From: Russula earlei
Lineage: Eukaryota > Basidiomycota > Agaricomycetes > Russulales > Russulaceae
Assembly: GCA_025769875.1 (NCBI GenBank)
Contig: JAGFNK010000320.1
Coordinates: 1 to 60,704, forward strand
Length of the DNA: 60,704 nt
Direction: 5' to 3'
Below are positions 22,521 to 33,699 of the stretch, piece by piece. The notes beneath the pieces were generated by a model that worked only from the letters and a program-made list of their open reading frames with translations, was not told where the DNA came from and searched no databases. The translations under genes and the position numbers were made by a program. How positions within the stretch are numbered: position 1 is the first letter of the stretch; every line of letters starts with the position of its first letter.

Positions 22521-22854
22521 CCGTGGGTCTGACTGTGTCATACAACTGTGTTGACCATTAGGCATTCAAACATCCCAACAAGGTCCATACCGCCATAGAT
22601 TATGATTGATCAGAGCCATTTCTGGGTATCTCCATGTCGGATGGCTCATCTATCCAGACCGCTATCATTTACGAAGCTGATGAGCCCAACAAAGGTTGAG
22701 AGGTCCCTATGCTGAATTGCCACATGACATTTCTAGTGTTGCCAATGTACTGTAATCTCTCGGCATCAAGAAAGGCGATTCCGTCTCTATCTACCTTCCT
22801 CTGGCCTGGCAAGCAGTTGCTGCCCTCCTCATGTGTGCACGCATTGGTGCCATA

Positions 22855-22931
22855 AGGACAACGCGGCTCTGGCAGTTGTTGATACGGTCACGATTCGCCC
22901 CTGCAGAGAAGCCAGAAAACACGACAGAGTG
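22855..22931 (-). other. 77-bp inverted block inside the T1 acetyl-CoA synthetase fragment
   Basis: On the minus strand this block reads [20 protein letters not shown] then QSRVVL, exactly the enzyme segment expected between ARIGAI and TADEGRRGGKT on the plus strand. Flipping it would rejoin codons with no base gained or lost. The same block is inverted in T2 (40612-40688). Confidence 0.85.
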
Positions 22932-23065
22932 GACAGCCGAACAAGGGCGTCACGGTGGGAAGACTATCACAACCAAAGCAGTCGATTTGGCACTGAAGGG
23001 CTGCCTGCACGTTGAGCACGTCCTCATTCTTAGGCACACGGGGAACAAAGTTCCGTGGACGCAGG

Positions 23066-23895
23066 TGTTACGAACCAAGGCCAAAGTCCTGGCCGAGGAT
23101 TGTCCTATTTTACTCAAGAAAGACCTCTCTCACTTTACATTGCCGACTCCCTTCCATTTTCTGGGCTATCCCTCCTGTGGTACAAGATATTGTTATTGCA
23201 AAGGCACTATAACACGACCAGGCACCCGTTTCCTAATCGGGTAATCATCGCATGGCAGCCACATGGCCACCCAGCCACCATGGACCTGAAACAGCGGCAC
23301 AAACTCTTAGAAACTGTTGCATAAATCATCTGACGTCATCAAGGCTCCAATGACATCATAGCTGACTGAGCGACTCCACAGTGACCTCATAGGCTCACTA
23401 AGCGCCCCACAGTGACATCATGATGATGTCATCGCTCCACAATGATCGGTAATGTGCTCAGTAAGCCTGAAACTTGACACAAGCAAGTTTATGCCTCTGT
23501 AGTCCTATTGGATGGTACCAAAGAGTCTAGAATAGTCCCAGTTCTTTGTAATCAACCCTGTACACTGTATATAAGCCCCAATGAAGCATGGCAGTTGTCA
23601 GACTGTCCATTTGTGATACTCTCATACTCCTGGGTACTCCCCTGCAACCGCTCAGTTTAAAGACTTCCCTTGCCTCCAAGGTACTCTTCAACGACCGCCT
23701 TGTCTAAAGCCTCTTCGCTGCACTGGCCTCCAGTCTTCGCCTCTGCCTCTTGCAACATCTACCAGTCCCCATCTGGTACCTCCTCATCGTTTGGCTCGTC
23801 CTCCTGTTCAATGCCGCCTTCGCCGCGTACCATCTGTTCCGACCTTTGCCCACCTGCTCCTGAGTCCTTAGTGATCAGCAGTACGTGTCTTGACA
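23066..23895 (+). repeat. Solo LTR, family L828, inside T1
   Basis: 830 bp with a perfect GCAGG duplication (23061-23065 and 23896-23900). T2 has the uninterrupted site (ATGCAGGGCC at about 40817), so the insertion came after the T1/T2 split. Confidence 0.92.
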
Positions 23896-23993
23896 GCAGG
23901 GCCGTGACAAGTGGCATGAGGAGCCGATGCGAGTCCTCAATCACTGCGCACCAGAGATCTTGTCAGCGAAGATCCACTCTTTATTCTTTATGT

Positions 23994-24659
23994 GAGATGC
24001 CTGCTTGCACGTGCCCATCGGCACGCATCTGAACTCGCTGCAGAGGAGGGAACCCATGACGTGCAAGTTCCATGTCTTGCTCGAGACCACACACATATGA
24101 TAGTATGATGCACTGTGTGGGAGAACAAAATGAAAAGGTAGACAGGAATGACGAAGGTATGTCTCCCTGAATCCCATCCTTCCTCCAGACCCCTCTGCTC
24201 CTTCACACGCATCTGGCCGCCGACAGGTCGAGACTTGCATGCTGCCGCTTGTGGTCCCGTCGTCCCTCGATAGAGAATGTGACAGACAGCTGGCCGCGGT
24301 CGGACCAGAAGGGAATAATGATTTCCACCTTCAGAGTCATGTAATTGAACGCCCAGGTGAAAGGGGCAACTTTCATATCCAAGGGTCAACAACAATGTCC
24401 TGATATCAGGTATGTATGACGCACCACATATGACAGAGCTGTCCTGATCCCTCTAATGATAAATGAGCGCATTTTTCTGTGGGTCGGGTAGGCAACGAAG
24501 GTAGTGTGCATGCGAATGCCGCATCACGCACGACAAATGCCAAAAGGTGCCTGAGCATCACACTGTTTCTCACCGCGTCACTCCGGCCTACCGAGCCATC
24601 CCTCCACCATTCGCCATCGTTCTCCGCCACCATACCTGAGGGCTTGCAGCCCACTATTC
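23994..24659. other. Unassigned T1 interior
   Basis: Also present in T2 (40917-41560), so part of the element rather than a new insertion. On the minus strand near 24250-24395 a plausible protein-like reading occurs (VAPFTWAFNYMTLKVEIIIP), possibly another captured piece, which I do not recognise. Confidence 0.35.
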
Positions 24660-25496
24660 GCCCATTCACACGTGATCGCAATCGATGCCTCGATGCACAC
24701 TTCGCATCATCATTTCGATTTTGTCTTATCGCTCTTCTGTCAGTCCTTGTCTAGTCCCATGAATGTGCCCTTCTCTTGTGCTATGTCATAAATAGTTGTA
24801 TCATATCATGTGCTCAGCTGTAGGGATCATGTAATTTTATCATGCTTGGGGTCAGCACCCCAAAATGTGAAAATTTGAAACCAATTATTTGGCTGCCTCT
24901 GGATACAGTACATGAGGTTCTACTGTCCAAGCTTCAAGGCAATCCATTGAGAAATGGTTGAGATATGACAGTTCAAAAAATCGCACGTGGATGGGCACCC
25001 AAAAATCAAAACTTCAAGAACTGATAATTAGACACCAACTCTTTGGCTGCACCTAGACACATTACATGAGATCCCACTGTCCAAGTTTCAAGGCAATCCA
25101 TTGAGAAATGGTTGAGATATGGCAGTTCAAAATTTCACACTCAGATGGCACCCAAAAATCGAAACTTCAAGAACAAAGAATTAGACCCCAACTATTGGGC
25201 TGCACCTAGATACAGTACATGAGATCCCACTGTCAAAGTTCCAAGTCAATCAATTCAGAAACAGTTGAGATATGGCAGTTCAAAGTTTTGCACTCATGTC
25301 AGCACCCGAAAATCAACATCTCAAGAACTGAATATTAGACTCCCATATTTTCGCTGCACTTAGATATAGTATATAAGGTTCTACTGGCATAATTTCAAGG
25401 CAATCTGTTGAGAAACTGTTGAGATATAGAAGTTTTAATTTCGCACTTGAAATGACATCCAAAAATGGCAAGTGCAAGGTCATGTGAAAATGACAG
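24660..25496 (-). repeat. T1 right terminal inverted repeat
   Basis: Inverse of 18954-19733, with the four-unit subterminal array (cores near 24961, 25110, 25263 and 25420). The two TIRs of T1 have diverged by several percent by eye, many changes at CpG. Confidence 0.85.
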
Positions 25497-26093
25497 TAAG
25501 GCAGCACATGTGTCACCGATGTGTGGGTGCACCTGTTTGTGCAAATATTGTATCACGACGGGCAGGAAGGGATAAGTCAAGTCTGCTTATAGTCAACTCA
25601 GTGGACAATAAAAGTAAAATATTTCAAGTGCTGAGTAGGCTCTGTTGTGGCCACAAATTATATTACATAAGTAATGACCTTAGTTGAGCACGAAAAATGT
25701 GACAAAAAAGGTTAAATATGGAGAGTCTACTCATTCCGGCACAACATTTACCCTAGCCTGGCTAAAAGTTGTGCTGGAATGAGTAGACTCTCCATATTTA
25801 ACCTTTTTTGTCACATTTTTCATGCTCAACTAAGGTCATTACTTATGTAATATAATTTGTGGCCACAACAGAGCCTACTCAGCACTTGAAATATTTTACT
25901 TTTATTATCCACTGAGTTGACTATAAGCAGAGTTGACTTATCCCTTCCTGCCCATCGTGTATGTGCAGCTCTGGTGCAAATGGGGCTGCAAGCACCCAGA
26001 TGTTGAGCTCAACTCTGGGTTTGATGCTGACACATCATGTGTAACCCCATATATGCAAATATGCAAATCACAACAGAAAAAAAATGCATATTA
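25497..26093. mobile_element. PIF/Harbinger-like remnant, right part
   Basis: Continues the MITE-like sequence after T1 (AAGGCAGCACATGTGTCACC...), is itself interrupted by a fold-back MITE, and runs to TGCATATTA where T3 begins. The last ~110 bp of the PIF terminus are missing. Confidence 0.7.
25553..25959. mobile_element. Fold-back MITE at a TA target
   Basis: 407 bp made of two near-identical inverted arms of about 195 bp around a short spacer (near 25750-25770). Ends are CACGACGGGCAGGAAGGGAT and its inverse, flanked by TA (25551-25552 and 25960-25961). The MITE at 10393 has the uninterrupted site TTGTATGTGCAG read in reverse. Target and shape fit a Tc1/mariner-derived MITE. Confidence 0.85.
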
Positions 26094-26507
26094 TTGCCAT
26101 TTTCAGCGCACTTGGTGGAGCTTGAATTCCACCCAAATTGGCGCAGAAACCCCCTCAAACATGCGGGATAAAAATATCTCCCTCAAAACAGCTTCAATTC
26201 ATATGAAATGTATAGTCCCTGAATTGCCTGAATGAGGGCTAGGCAGCCCCATTGTTTTCATGAGATTTGAGTGAGAATTGGTGGAGCTGGACTCAAGCCA
26301 CCTCCACATGTGTATTAGATGAATTACAACTCAAAATCATGGTCTATATCCATTATTTTTCCCTCACGTTGTACCCATGGGCTTTCTTGAGGCAGCCCCA
26401 TAGTGTTTTTGACTCAAGTGTTGTGGTGTGCAACATTGTTTTCAGTGTGATTGGAGTGACAGCCAGCCACTCATTGCCCCTCTCACCTCTCCATTCTGAC
26501 CATCCTT
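26094..26507 (+). repeat. T3 left terminal inverted repeat
   Basis: Matches the inverse of 30933-31345 over about 414 bp, with shared blocks CTCAAAACAGCTTCAATTCA and GAGGGCTAGGCAGCCCC. Confidence 0.85.
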
Positions 26508-27143
26508 TGCCCTCATTCCCACCACACCTGCTGTCTCAGCCACATCAGTTGCACCGCTCCCTTTCAACTCGCATTTGGCCCTCCACACCCACAGTCGCAG
26601 CCACGCCAGTCACACTGCCTGTGTCGACCTGCCATCTGTCTTCACCACGTGCCGCACTCCTTCAGCATGCCAACTCAGTCAGAATACCTCAAGCTCAAGT
26701 GGGATCTGGAGGACCTTATCGCCTCCTTGTCAAGACTCTGCATGTGTGACCAGGAAGACATAGATGAATACTACCAAAGTTTCAGGGCAATCTGCGGTCC
26801 CCTCGTCCATGCGTGCCGCCTGTGCTACGAAGATTGCAACGAGTCATTCTGGCTCGGACTCCACCCGGACAACCGCTGGATGGTCTCCCAATGTCTCGGC
26901 CCCTGGCACCTGAACAAACAGCAGAGGCACTTTGTCAATTTCCGAGAAGTATTCGACACACTAGTCAAGATATTCTCTCAGTGTCCCTGTGACATTCAGC
27001 GGGAACGCCAACCCTGCTCTGCAGACAAAGACAAAGATGACTACACATACCCTGCGCCCATGCCCACTCCAGCCTCTGTCCCTACATCGTGCACCATTGC
27101 CTCCACCTCGCCTGCCTTGCCCATCATCCCTGCGGTTCCCACC

Positions 27144-28991
27144 TGTCATGGTAACTAGCCGTGTCAATTCACAAGCGGAAAACAAGTCGATGATAGAGAG
27201 GTGTTCAAGAAATTGTCAAGACTCACTGTTGAACTATCCAGTTCAAGAGCGAGGGATAAGCTCGAAGACGAGTCGGTAGACGTCCAAGACGGCGTGGGCA
27301 AGGAGTAGAATCCAGAGTAGTAACAAATACCAAAGAGGCACCGTTACTGTGAGAGTAGAACAATCACGCAGGGAAGAGGCCAGAGTGGTCACAAGGGGAC
27401 GGTCCTTAAAGGAGTATCCCAGGGATGGAGAGTGCCGTAAACAAATGGACAGTCTGAGGACTGTCCGCTACTTTATTGAGCGCTTATATACTACAAGGGA
27501 ACTGCTGAATAGGGAACAAGTCATAACCTTGTTATCAAGCACAATAGAGTGATGAGTAAGAAGTCGGAGGATGCTTACTGAGCATGCTCGGTCATGCTCA
27601 GTAAGCTGCTGAGTAAGAAGACTCTTCTTGATGAGTAAGAGTTTCCACTGTCCACGTGTTTACTACTTTTAGTGCACGTGTAAGCACCTGATTCATTTCT
27701 TGTTAGTTAGTTTAGGGCCGGTCATTTGAAGACTTGTAGTTTAGTTAGGGAATAGTGTCGTCTTATAAGGCCCTTATATAGTTCTATTAGGGTCCTTAGA
27801 GTCGACCCTAATACTTCTATTAAGGTCCTTAGTATTGCCTTATAGTCGTTCTATAGTTATTAGAGTTGGTCTAATAACGCGTTGTAGGGCCTTTGATACT
27901 AGGTTAGTGCCTCTTGTAGAGCTCCTAGGGTCGTTCCAAAGGGTCCTTAGGAAGGCCCTAATACTGTCTTTTGTTGCTAGAAGGGTTGCCTTTAAGTGGG
28001 GCTTGCTGTATGTCGATTGTGCCGAGAATCGCTCGTGCAACAATGCGCGCGCGATATTGTGGACACCTCTACTCACCCCTTTTGCTCGTGTGAACAGGGT
28101 GACACCATAGAGACCAGGTTTCCTCCTATAAGGAAGGGTCCTTCAAGGGCCCTCTCCGGAGAATGGTTCATGACAGAAATGGGCTGGTTCCCGTGTATAA
28201 TGAGTAAGAATCCCTGCAGCGGTTGAAGTGTTTTATGCTAAACAGGTTATGGCCAATAGACCCTTCCTAGTACGACTCGGTCCGTTGAGAAGCTAGGGTA
28301 AGTTTGTAATGGGATAGACTAGGGCTGGTTCCACTAGCTATATGCGTTCAAGTCTGTTGGGGACCTTGAACAACGCAGAGAGAGTAGAGGAAGGTAGGTC
28401 TTAAAGGAGGAGAGCTCTTCTCAGGCAAGTGAAGAGAGACTCTTAGGGAAGGAAGGGAAAGGCGAAGAGTAGTGGTGGATGGTGTGTTGAGAGTTGATGA
28501 AATGGAGAGGTGTTTGTGGTTTAAGTTTGTGAGAGTGAAGTGGGTTGCAGGAGAATATGTTGGACAAGAGTAGGTTGGATTCTACAAGAGACCAAGCTTA
28601 GGGCTTTGGTCACAAAGTACTGAGCTTATATATACAGGAGAAGTGCAGCAATAGCTGCGCTTTGACTGTGCTACTAGTATAGTAGGAGTCATAATAAGTA
28701 GGAGTCATAGGAATGAGGCCACAAATGAGTCAGAACCAAGTAACTGTGCTGCACAGTAGGTGTGCAGCATTGCACAGTCGAAACTAAGAAGTGAATATAA
28801 ATGGGAAGAGAACCAAACAAAGGGAAAGTAACAGCAATCCAGTGTTACCTGGACATGTATGGATCACATGATAACACAGAAGGGATCACGAGACATAAGA
28901 GATCACAAGACCAGTAAGTAAAGGGATGTATGCAAGCAAGCAGTCCATAGCAAGAGGTAAGAAGTAAACGTAAAAGGAAAATGGTGTAACA
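27144..28991 (-). repeat. Solo LTR, family L884, minus orientation, with a nested LTR
   Basis: Spans 1848 bp, of which 962 + 5 bp are the nested LTR; the remaining 881 bp matches other L884 copies. Perfect CCACC duplication (27139-27143 and 28992-28996). Confidence 0.92.
27214..28175 (-). repeat. LTR nested in an LTR (family L962)
   Basis: 962 bp, TGTCAAGACTC to GGTTCATGACA, with a perfect GAAAT duplication (27209-27213 and 28176-28180). On the minus strand a TATATAAG box is followed by a perfect 8-bp stem, GGACAGTC-ctca-GACTGTCC (27447-27466). The leader after it (CCATTTGT) recalls family L828, suggesting distant kinship. Confidence 0.88.
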
Positions 28992-30568
28992 CCACCTCAT
29001 CCGCCGTTCCCGTCACCTTGTTCACCGCCACCATCCTTGACTCGCCAGCCATCATCGCCTCAGCTCCACCTGCCCTCGCCGTCCCAGCATTGCCCGCATT
29101 TGCTATTGTCGCCACCTTGTCTGTCCCTGCCGCCGTAGCCTCAGCCGTGACATTGCCTATCGCCACTGTCCCCATCTTTGCCCGACCAGCTCCCATGCCC
29201 TCAGTGTTGCCTGCCATGGCCACTGTCTCAGCTCCATGCACAACCACCATCTCAACCTCGCCCACCGACGTTTTAGTACCACCTGCCACTTCAGCCCTCG
29301 CAGCCTCGTCTGCCACCCCTGCCTTCGTCTCATCCGCTCCCGTGCCCTCAGTCATCTCATCGCCCTCAGTCTCGTCCGTCACCTCATCCGTCGCCACAGT
29401 AGCCTCAGTCATGCCAGCTGCCAACTTTGCATCAGTCTCCATCTTAGCCTCGCCTGTACTCGTCAGTTCAGCCCAGTCCATCATAGCACCAGCATCGCCA
29501 GCTGCTGCCATCTCCACCCTGTCCTCAGCCTCAGCCTTCTCAGTCTCAGCTGCCGCCACCGTGCCCCTAGTTTTGCCAGCCATCTCCATCACCCCAGCTT
29601 CAGATCAGTCAACCGCCGCCACCGCGCTCTTCGCCTTGCCAGCTGCCTTAGTCTCATCAGCCGCCACCATAGCCTCAGCCTCAGCCACTGACATCTTAGT
29701 GCCACACACCACCGCCTCCACCACCGTCTCACAAGCCACCGCCGCCACGCCCTTGTCAGCCACAGCTGCCGTTGCCCCTGCGTCGCCCTCAGTCGTCACC
29801 TCTGCCCCATCCACCTCCACCATCGCACCAGCTCAGTCCGCCGCCACCTTCTCAGTCTCAGCCACCGCTTTAGTAGTTTCGCATGACACCAGCACCGCCA
29901 CACTGTCGCAACCCCTCGCCACCAGCACCACCCCAGAAGACCAAGAAGGCCTCGGCCACAAACTTAGCCATAACACGCCACAACAGGAGCAGAAGCCACC
30001 GCAGGAGAAGCAGTCGCTGACGCCAACAGCACACCGCACACCACCTCCCACATCGCCTCCCCATCTGTTTGCACGCTCTCGCCCACGTCTGCTGCCGACA
30101 CCTGCAGTGGAGACGACCCCGCCACCGCCGCCGCAAGATGACAGATCCCACCCCCGTGCAAGCCGCCCCACGCATCCTCTTTCTCGAGTCCTCACCACCT
30201 ATGTCTCTATCTATGAACTCACGCTCACTGCCTATGCCTTCACTCCTCGTCCACGCCTGCTGCCACCACCTGCAATGGAGATGACCATGCCACCACTGCC
30301 ACAAGACAACACCACTGCCACGCAGCCACCATCTTGTCACCACTGCCCTCATCTCCATCGCCTCTGTTTCCCATCGCCCTCACCTCTTCCCTCATCTCCA
30401 TTGCCGATTGCCACCTTCGCGTCTTCCGCAGCACAAGCAGCCATGACCGCCGCCTCAATTCAGACGCAAAAGGCTCAAAACACTTGCATTCAGACGCTTG
30501 ACCAAGGACAGTCAAAGTTTCAAGCCCCTGGGAGGTGTAAGGTAGCCATATGGCTGGCCATGGAATGA

Positions 30569-30932
30569 CATGTGGGAAATGCAATAGGACATGACGCCTC
30601 CTCCTATCCTTTGCCACCTCCCTCTTGTTCCAGGCCATCCACCAGCCACACACCACAAGCCACCTCATGTGTGACATCGAGACCTCAATCGCATCACCCA
30701 GCCCTCGCCACTGACCATGCATGCACGCCACACCCTGCACACATGATGTGTTCATGTCTCAAGCCTTTCATGACTGCCTCAACCATCTCAACCAGTCTTG
30801 ATTCACTTTCATGCCTTTCATCTCTAGTACCTCTCTCCTGTATATAAAAACACCCTAGCTACTCTGTAGTAGAAAGAGTTCAGAATAGGACCCCTCTTTG
30901 CAACCCACTCCTCTCTGTCTGTGAAAAACAAG
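30569..30932 (+). promoter_or_regulatory. Promoter/LTR-like region after the gag-like frame of T3
   Basis: TATATAAAAACACCCTAG (about 30840) precedes a short stem CTACT-ctgt-AGTAG. The block is related to 44690-45070 on the minus strand, so it belongs to a repeat family and may be part of an LTR of the gag-like element. No coding signal. Confidence 0.4.
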
Positions 30933-31345
30933 AAGGATGGTCGGAATGGAGAGGCGAGAGGGGTGATGAGTGGCTGGCCACAACTCTGATTGCACTGGAA
31001 ACAATGTTGCACACCACAACACTTGAGTCAAAAACACTATTGGGCTGCCTCAAGACAGCCCATGGGTACAACATGAGGGAGAAATAATAGATATAGACCA
31101 CAATTTTGAGTTGTAATTCATCTAATACACATGTGGAGGTGGCTTGAGTCCAGCTCCACCAATTCTCACTCAAATCTCATGAAAACAATGGGGCTGCCTA
31201 GCCCTCATTCAGGTGATTCAGGGACAATAAGTTTTATGTGAATTGAAGCTGTTTTGAGGGAGATATTTGCCCCACACATTTGAGAGGGTTTTCTGCGCCG
31301 ATTTGGGTGGAATTCAAACTCCGCCAAGTGCGCTGAAAATGGCAA
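30933..31345 (-). repeat. T3 right terminal inverted repeat
   Basis: Inverse of 26094-26507; ends GCGCTGAAAATGGCAA then TA. Confidence 0.85.
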
Positions 31346-31365
31346 TAAGGCACTTTGGAGCCTTA

Positions 31366-32134
31366 CTGTCATTTTCACGTGACCTTGCACTTGCCATTTT
31401 TGGATGTCATTTCAAGTGCAAAATTAAAACTGCTATATCTCAACAGTTTCTCAACAGATTGCCTTGAAATTTTGCCAGTAGAACCTTATATACTATATCT
31501 CAGTGCAGCGAAAATATGGGAGTCTAATATTCAGTTCTTGAGATGTCAATTTTTGGGTGCTGACATGAGTGCAAAACTTTGAACTGCCATATCTCAACTG
31601 TTTCTCAACAGATTTACTTGAAACTTCAACAGTGGGGTCTCATGTCCTGTATCTAGATGCAGCCCAAGAGTTGGGGCATAATTATCAGTTCTTGAAGTTT
31701 CAATTTTTGGGTGCAATCTGAGTGTGAAATTTTGAACTCCCATATCTCAACCATTTCTCAATAGATTGCCTTGAAACCTGGAAAGTAGAACCTTATATAC
31801 TGTATCTAGGTGCAACTAAAATATGGGAGCCTAATATCCAGTTCTTGAAGTTTCGAATTTTGGGTGCCGATCTGTGTGCGAAATTTTGAACAGCCATATC
31901 TCAACTATTTCTCAATGGATTGCCTTGAAACTTGGACATCAGAACCTCATGTACTGTATCTAGAGGCAGCCAAATAATTGGGTTTCATTTCACATTGTGG
32001 GGTGCCAACCCCAAGCATGATAAGATTACATTTGCTCTACAGCTGAAAACATGACATGATACAACTATTTACAACTGTAGCGTGCAAGAAGAGCACACTT
32101 GAGGTGTTCATGGGAGGTAGCGATTGCGATCGCA
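31366..32134 (+). repeat. T2 left terminal inverted repeat
   Basis: Same four-unit subterminal array as T1. The inner GCGATTGCGATCGC motif at its end is exactly where the next LTR inserted. Confidence 0.85.
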
Positions 32135-32691
32135 TGTTAAGATCTGACGGATCTTAGTACCAACTCTTTAATGAAAGAGTTGCTTGATATAGTTCAAGCA
32201 CTAGACTTCGAACCCTTTGATATTATCTCAGGAAGATTGAATGTAGAAAAGAGAGGGACCTCTTTCAGTTAGAGTCTGCACTATAGTTTGTTTAGAAAGT
32301 TGACAAGATGGATATCTTGTAAGATTGTGTAAGTCGAGCGTAAGGCTCGACTTCTTGGTACCACAGACTATTTATACAATACCTCAATAACTACTGATCC
32401 GATTCGTACGAAACTCGGGGTGCACATAGCTAAGAACCAGTAGTATCCAAATACGAAAAGCGCAATTCAGAATGTTAGAAATGACTCACGCGTGAGTCAT
32501 TCTTTCCTAGTATCTATCAGCAATCAGTAAGCATTCAGTAAGCAATCAGTAAGCAATCAGTCAGCAATCAGTAAGCAATCAGTCAGCAATCAGTAAGCAA
32601 TCAGTAAGCAGATCGATAAGCAAACGCATGAGTAATCACAGATGAGTCAGTGGAAATAGATGACAGTTGGAGAATCAAGAGGATCTTAACA
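32135..32691 (-). repeat. Solo LTR, element B family, in T2
   Basis: 557 bp, perfect TCGCA duplication (32130-32134 and 32692-32696). R-region stem AAGTCGAGC-gtaag-GCTCGACTT (32331-32353) intact. U3 contains tandem CAGTAAGCAAT / CAGTCAGCAAT repeats (32520-32610). Confidence 0.92.
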
Positions 32692-32696
32692 TCGCA

Positions 32697-33549
32697 TATA
32701 AATGTGCAAGGAGCGGCACATAAGGAAAGTTGGGCTTAAGGCACAAGGATACGATGAAGCAGAAGTGGGAGCCTGTTGGGAGATGTGGATCTGGGAAGGT
32801 GTGGAAGCAGATGGGAGAGGGTGGGTAAAGCAGGATGGTCTTGTTCGTATGCACCAAGATGTCTGAAGAAGGCCATCAGGAGCAGGTCCACTATGCGATC
32901 AGAGAGCATGGGGGATGTATACACACATTCATATTTATTAGAGGGCCAGAGCTTGGTCAGCTTGTCCACTCAGGTTGCAGATGAAGAGTTGGGCCATCCA
33001 TCCATGACTCAGTGGAAGCAGTGGTGGTGGGACATCAAAGGAGGAGGTGAGGGCAATCGAGATGTGAGATGCAAGATGCAAGATGCAAGAAGAACGCATC
33101 TGTGAGCGAAGTACGGCATCATTGAAATGAGCGGGGAAAGTGCCCATGGCTTTGTGCTTGAGGCGAGGTTGTGTTCCAAAGTTGGGTCAATGAAGCTGAG
33201 GGACATCATGTTCAGTCACATTGGTACCAGAGAGAGGATATTGGATGACGACTTTGACAGCGTCTGGATAAACTGCCCCAACGCACATAAAGATGATGTC
33301 GGTGGCAGAATTGATGAGCAGAGCAAAGACAAAGTCTGCAGTGAACAAGACCAGGAGGTATTGATAGACAAGGTGATGATCGACATGTGCAGGAAGAGAG
33401 GACAACAGTTCCCATAGCACATCTTTGTTTTGTTTGTCTGTGGGGGCAGTCAGGACAGAGTGAGGTGATAGACAAAGACAAAGGTGAGGAGCATGGCTTG
33501 CCTCGTTTTGAGCCACAGGTGCGGTCGACTTGTCTTCCTTGGCATCCAT
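32697..33549 (-). pseudogene. Captured PhoD-like phosphatase fragment (T2)
   Basis: Copy of the T1 fragment: MDAKEDKSTAPVAQNE, YLLVLFTADFVFALLI, AVYPDAVKVVIQYPLSG, TNKTILLYPPSPI, FPDPHLPTGSHF. It starts at ATG 33549 like T1 (20423). Frameshifts break it after the membrane segment. Sharing the same extent in T1 and T2 means capture preceded their divergence. Confidence 0.6.
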
Positions 33550-33699
33550 TGGACTGGGAGGTGGTGATTGATGATTTGAAAAGTCAAGGTGCAAGAGGAA
33601 CAGGCAAAGTGTGAGCAAAATAGAGACTGGGAAGCAAGTGTCTACACCATTGGAATGTGAGGTATAGAGTGAGTCTGACTGAGAGAGAATAAATTGAAA

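Larger units (their letters stand above)
22521..23993 (+). pseudogene. Captured acetyl-CoA synthetase fragment (T1), split by an LTR
   Basis: Forward readings give SYNCVDH, then FKHPNK at the end of the first piece. A 75-bp GT-AG intron (22583-22657) follows, then [32 protein letters not shown] and ARIGAI. A 77-bp inverted block follows, then TAEQGRHGGKTITTKAV, VEHVLILRHTGNKVPW and, after the LTR at 23066-23895, GRDKWHEEPMRV and PLFILY followed by a GTGAGA donor-like sequence. These are successive segments of the N-terminal half of acetyl-CoA synthetase, the enzyme making acetyl-CoA from acetate. Intron retention shows capture from genomic DNA, not cDNA. The CoA-binding C-terminal half is missing; stops and a frameshift confirm a pseudogene. 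Confidence 0.85.
18954..25496. mobile_element. T1: TA-flanked TIR transposon carrying captured gene fragments
   Basis: 6543 bp between TA dinucleotides (18952-18953 and 25497-25498), starting CTGTCGTTTTCATGTGACC and ending in its inverse. Long terminal inverted repeats (about 0.8 kb) contain four roughly 154-bp units each. Inside are a PhoD-like phosphatase fragment (minus), a DDE transposase remnant (minus), a low-complexity stretch, an acetyl-CoA synthetase fragment (plus) and a nested solo LTR. The related MITE supplies an empty site without T1. TA target plus an IS630/Tc1-mariner-type transposase inside fits a Tc1/mariner-like element; ownership of the TIRs by that transposase is inference. 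Confidence 0.82.
26667..30568 (+). pseudogene. Gag-like protein with very long Ala/Ser/Pro/Val tail, split by an LTR
   Basis: ATG at 26667 opens MPTQSEYLKLKWDLEDLIAS, followed by DIDEYYQSFRAICGPLV and NESFWLGLHPDNRWMVSQ, the pattern of Agaricomycete gag-like proteins (helical core; Y-F...FW-GL). The frame is cut at 27143 by an LTR, resumes in the same frame at 28997 and stays open to 30568: about 682 codons without a stop. From about residue 130 it is low-complexity Ala/Ser/Val/Pro. No zinc knuckle or pol follows. Lack of stops contrasts with all Ty3 frames here, but the low CpG-to-stop potential of the tail may explain that. Function unknown. Confidence 0.65.
26094..31345. mobile_element. 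T3: TIR element enclosing a gag-like frame
   Basis: Inverted repeats of about 414 bp (26094-26507 and 30933-31345), starting TTGCCATTTTCAGCGCACTT, are flanked by TA on both sides (26092-26093 and 31346-31347). Inside lie a gag-like frame interrupted by a solo LTR with a nested LTR, and a promoter-like region. I see no transposase. The TA duplication is only two bases, and the outer flanks do not match a known empty site, so the insertion history is less certain than for T1. Confidence 0.65.

Noticed and set aside
27835..28226. Short frames inside the L962 LTR
   Set aside because: The interval is fully explained as an LTR with exact duplications; LTRs of this kind do not encode proteins.
28903..29592. 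229-residue Ala/Glu/Thr-rich frame on the minus strand
   Set aside because: Antisense shadow of the low-complexity gag-like tail; composition follows from the plus-strand repeats.
29870..30755. Long minus-strand frames with Trp/Gly/Arg-rich sequence
   Set aside because: Also antisense to the C-rich gag-like tail, with no motif of any family.
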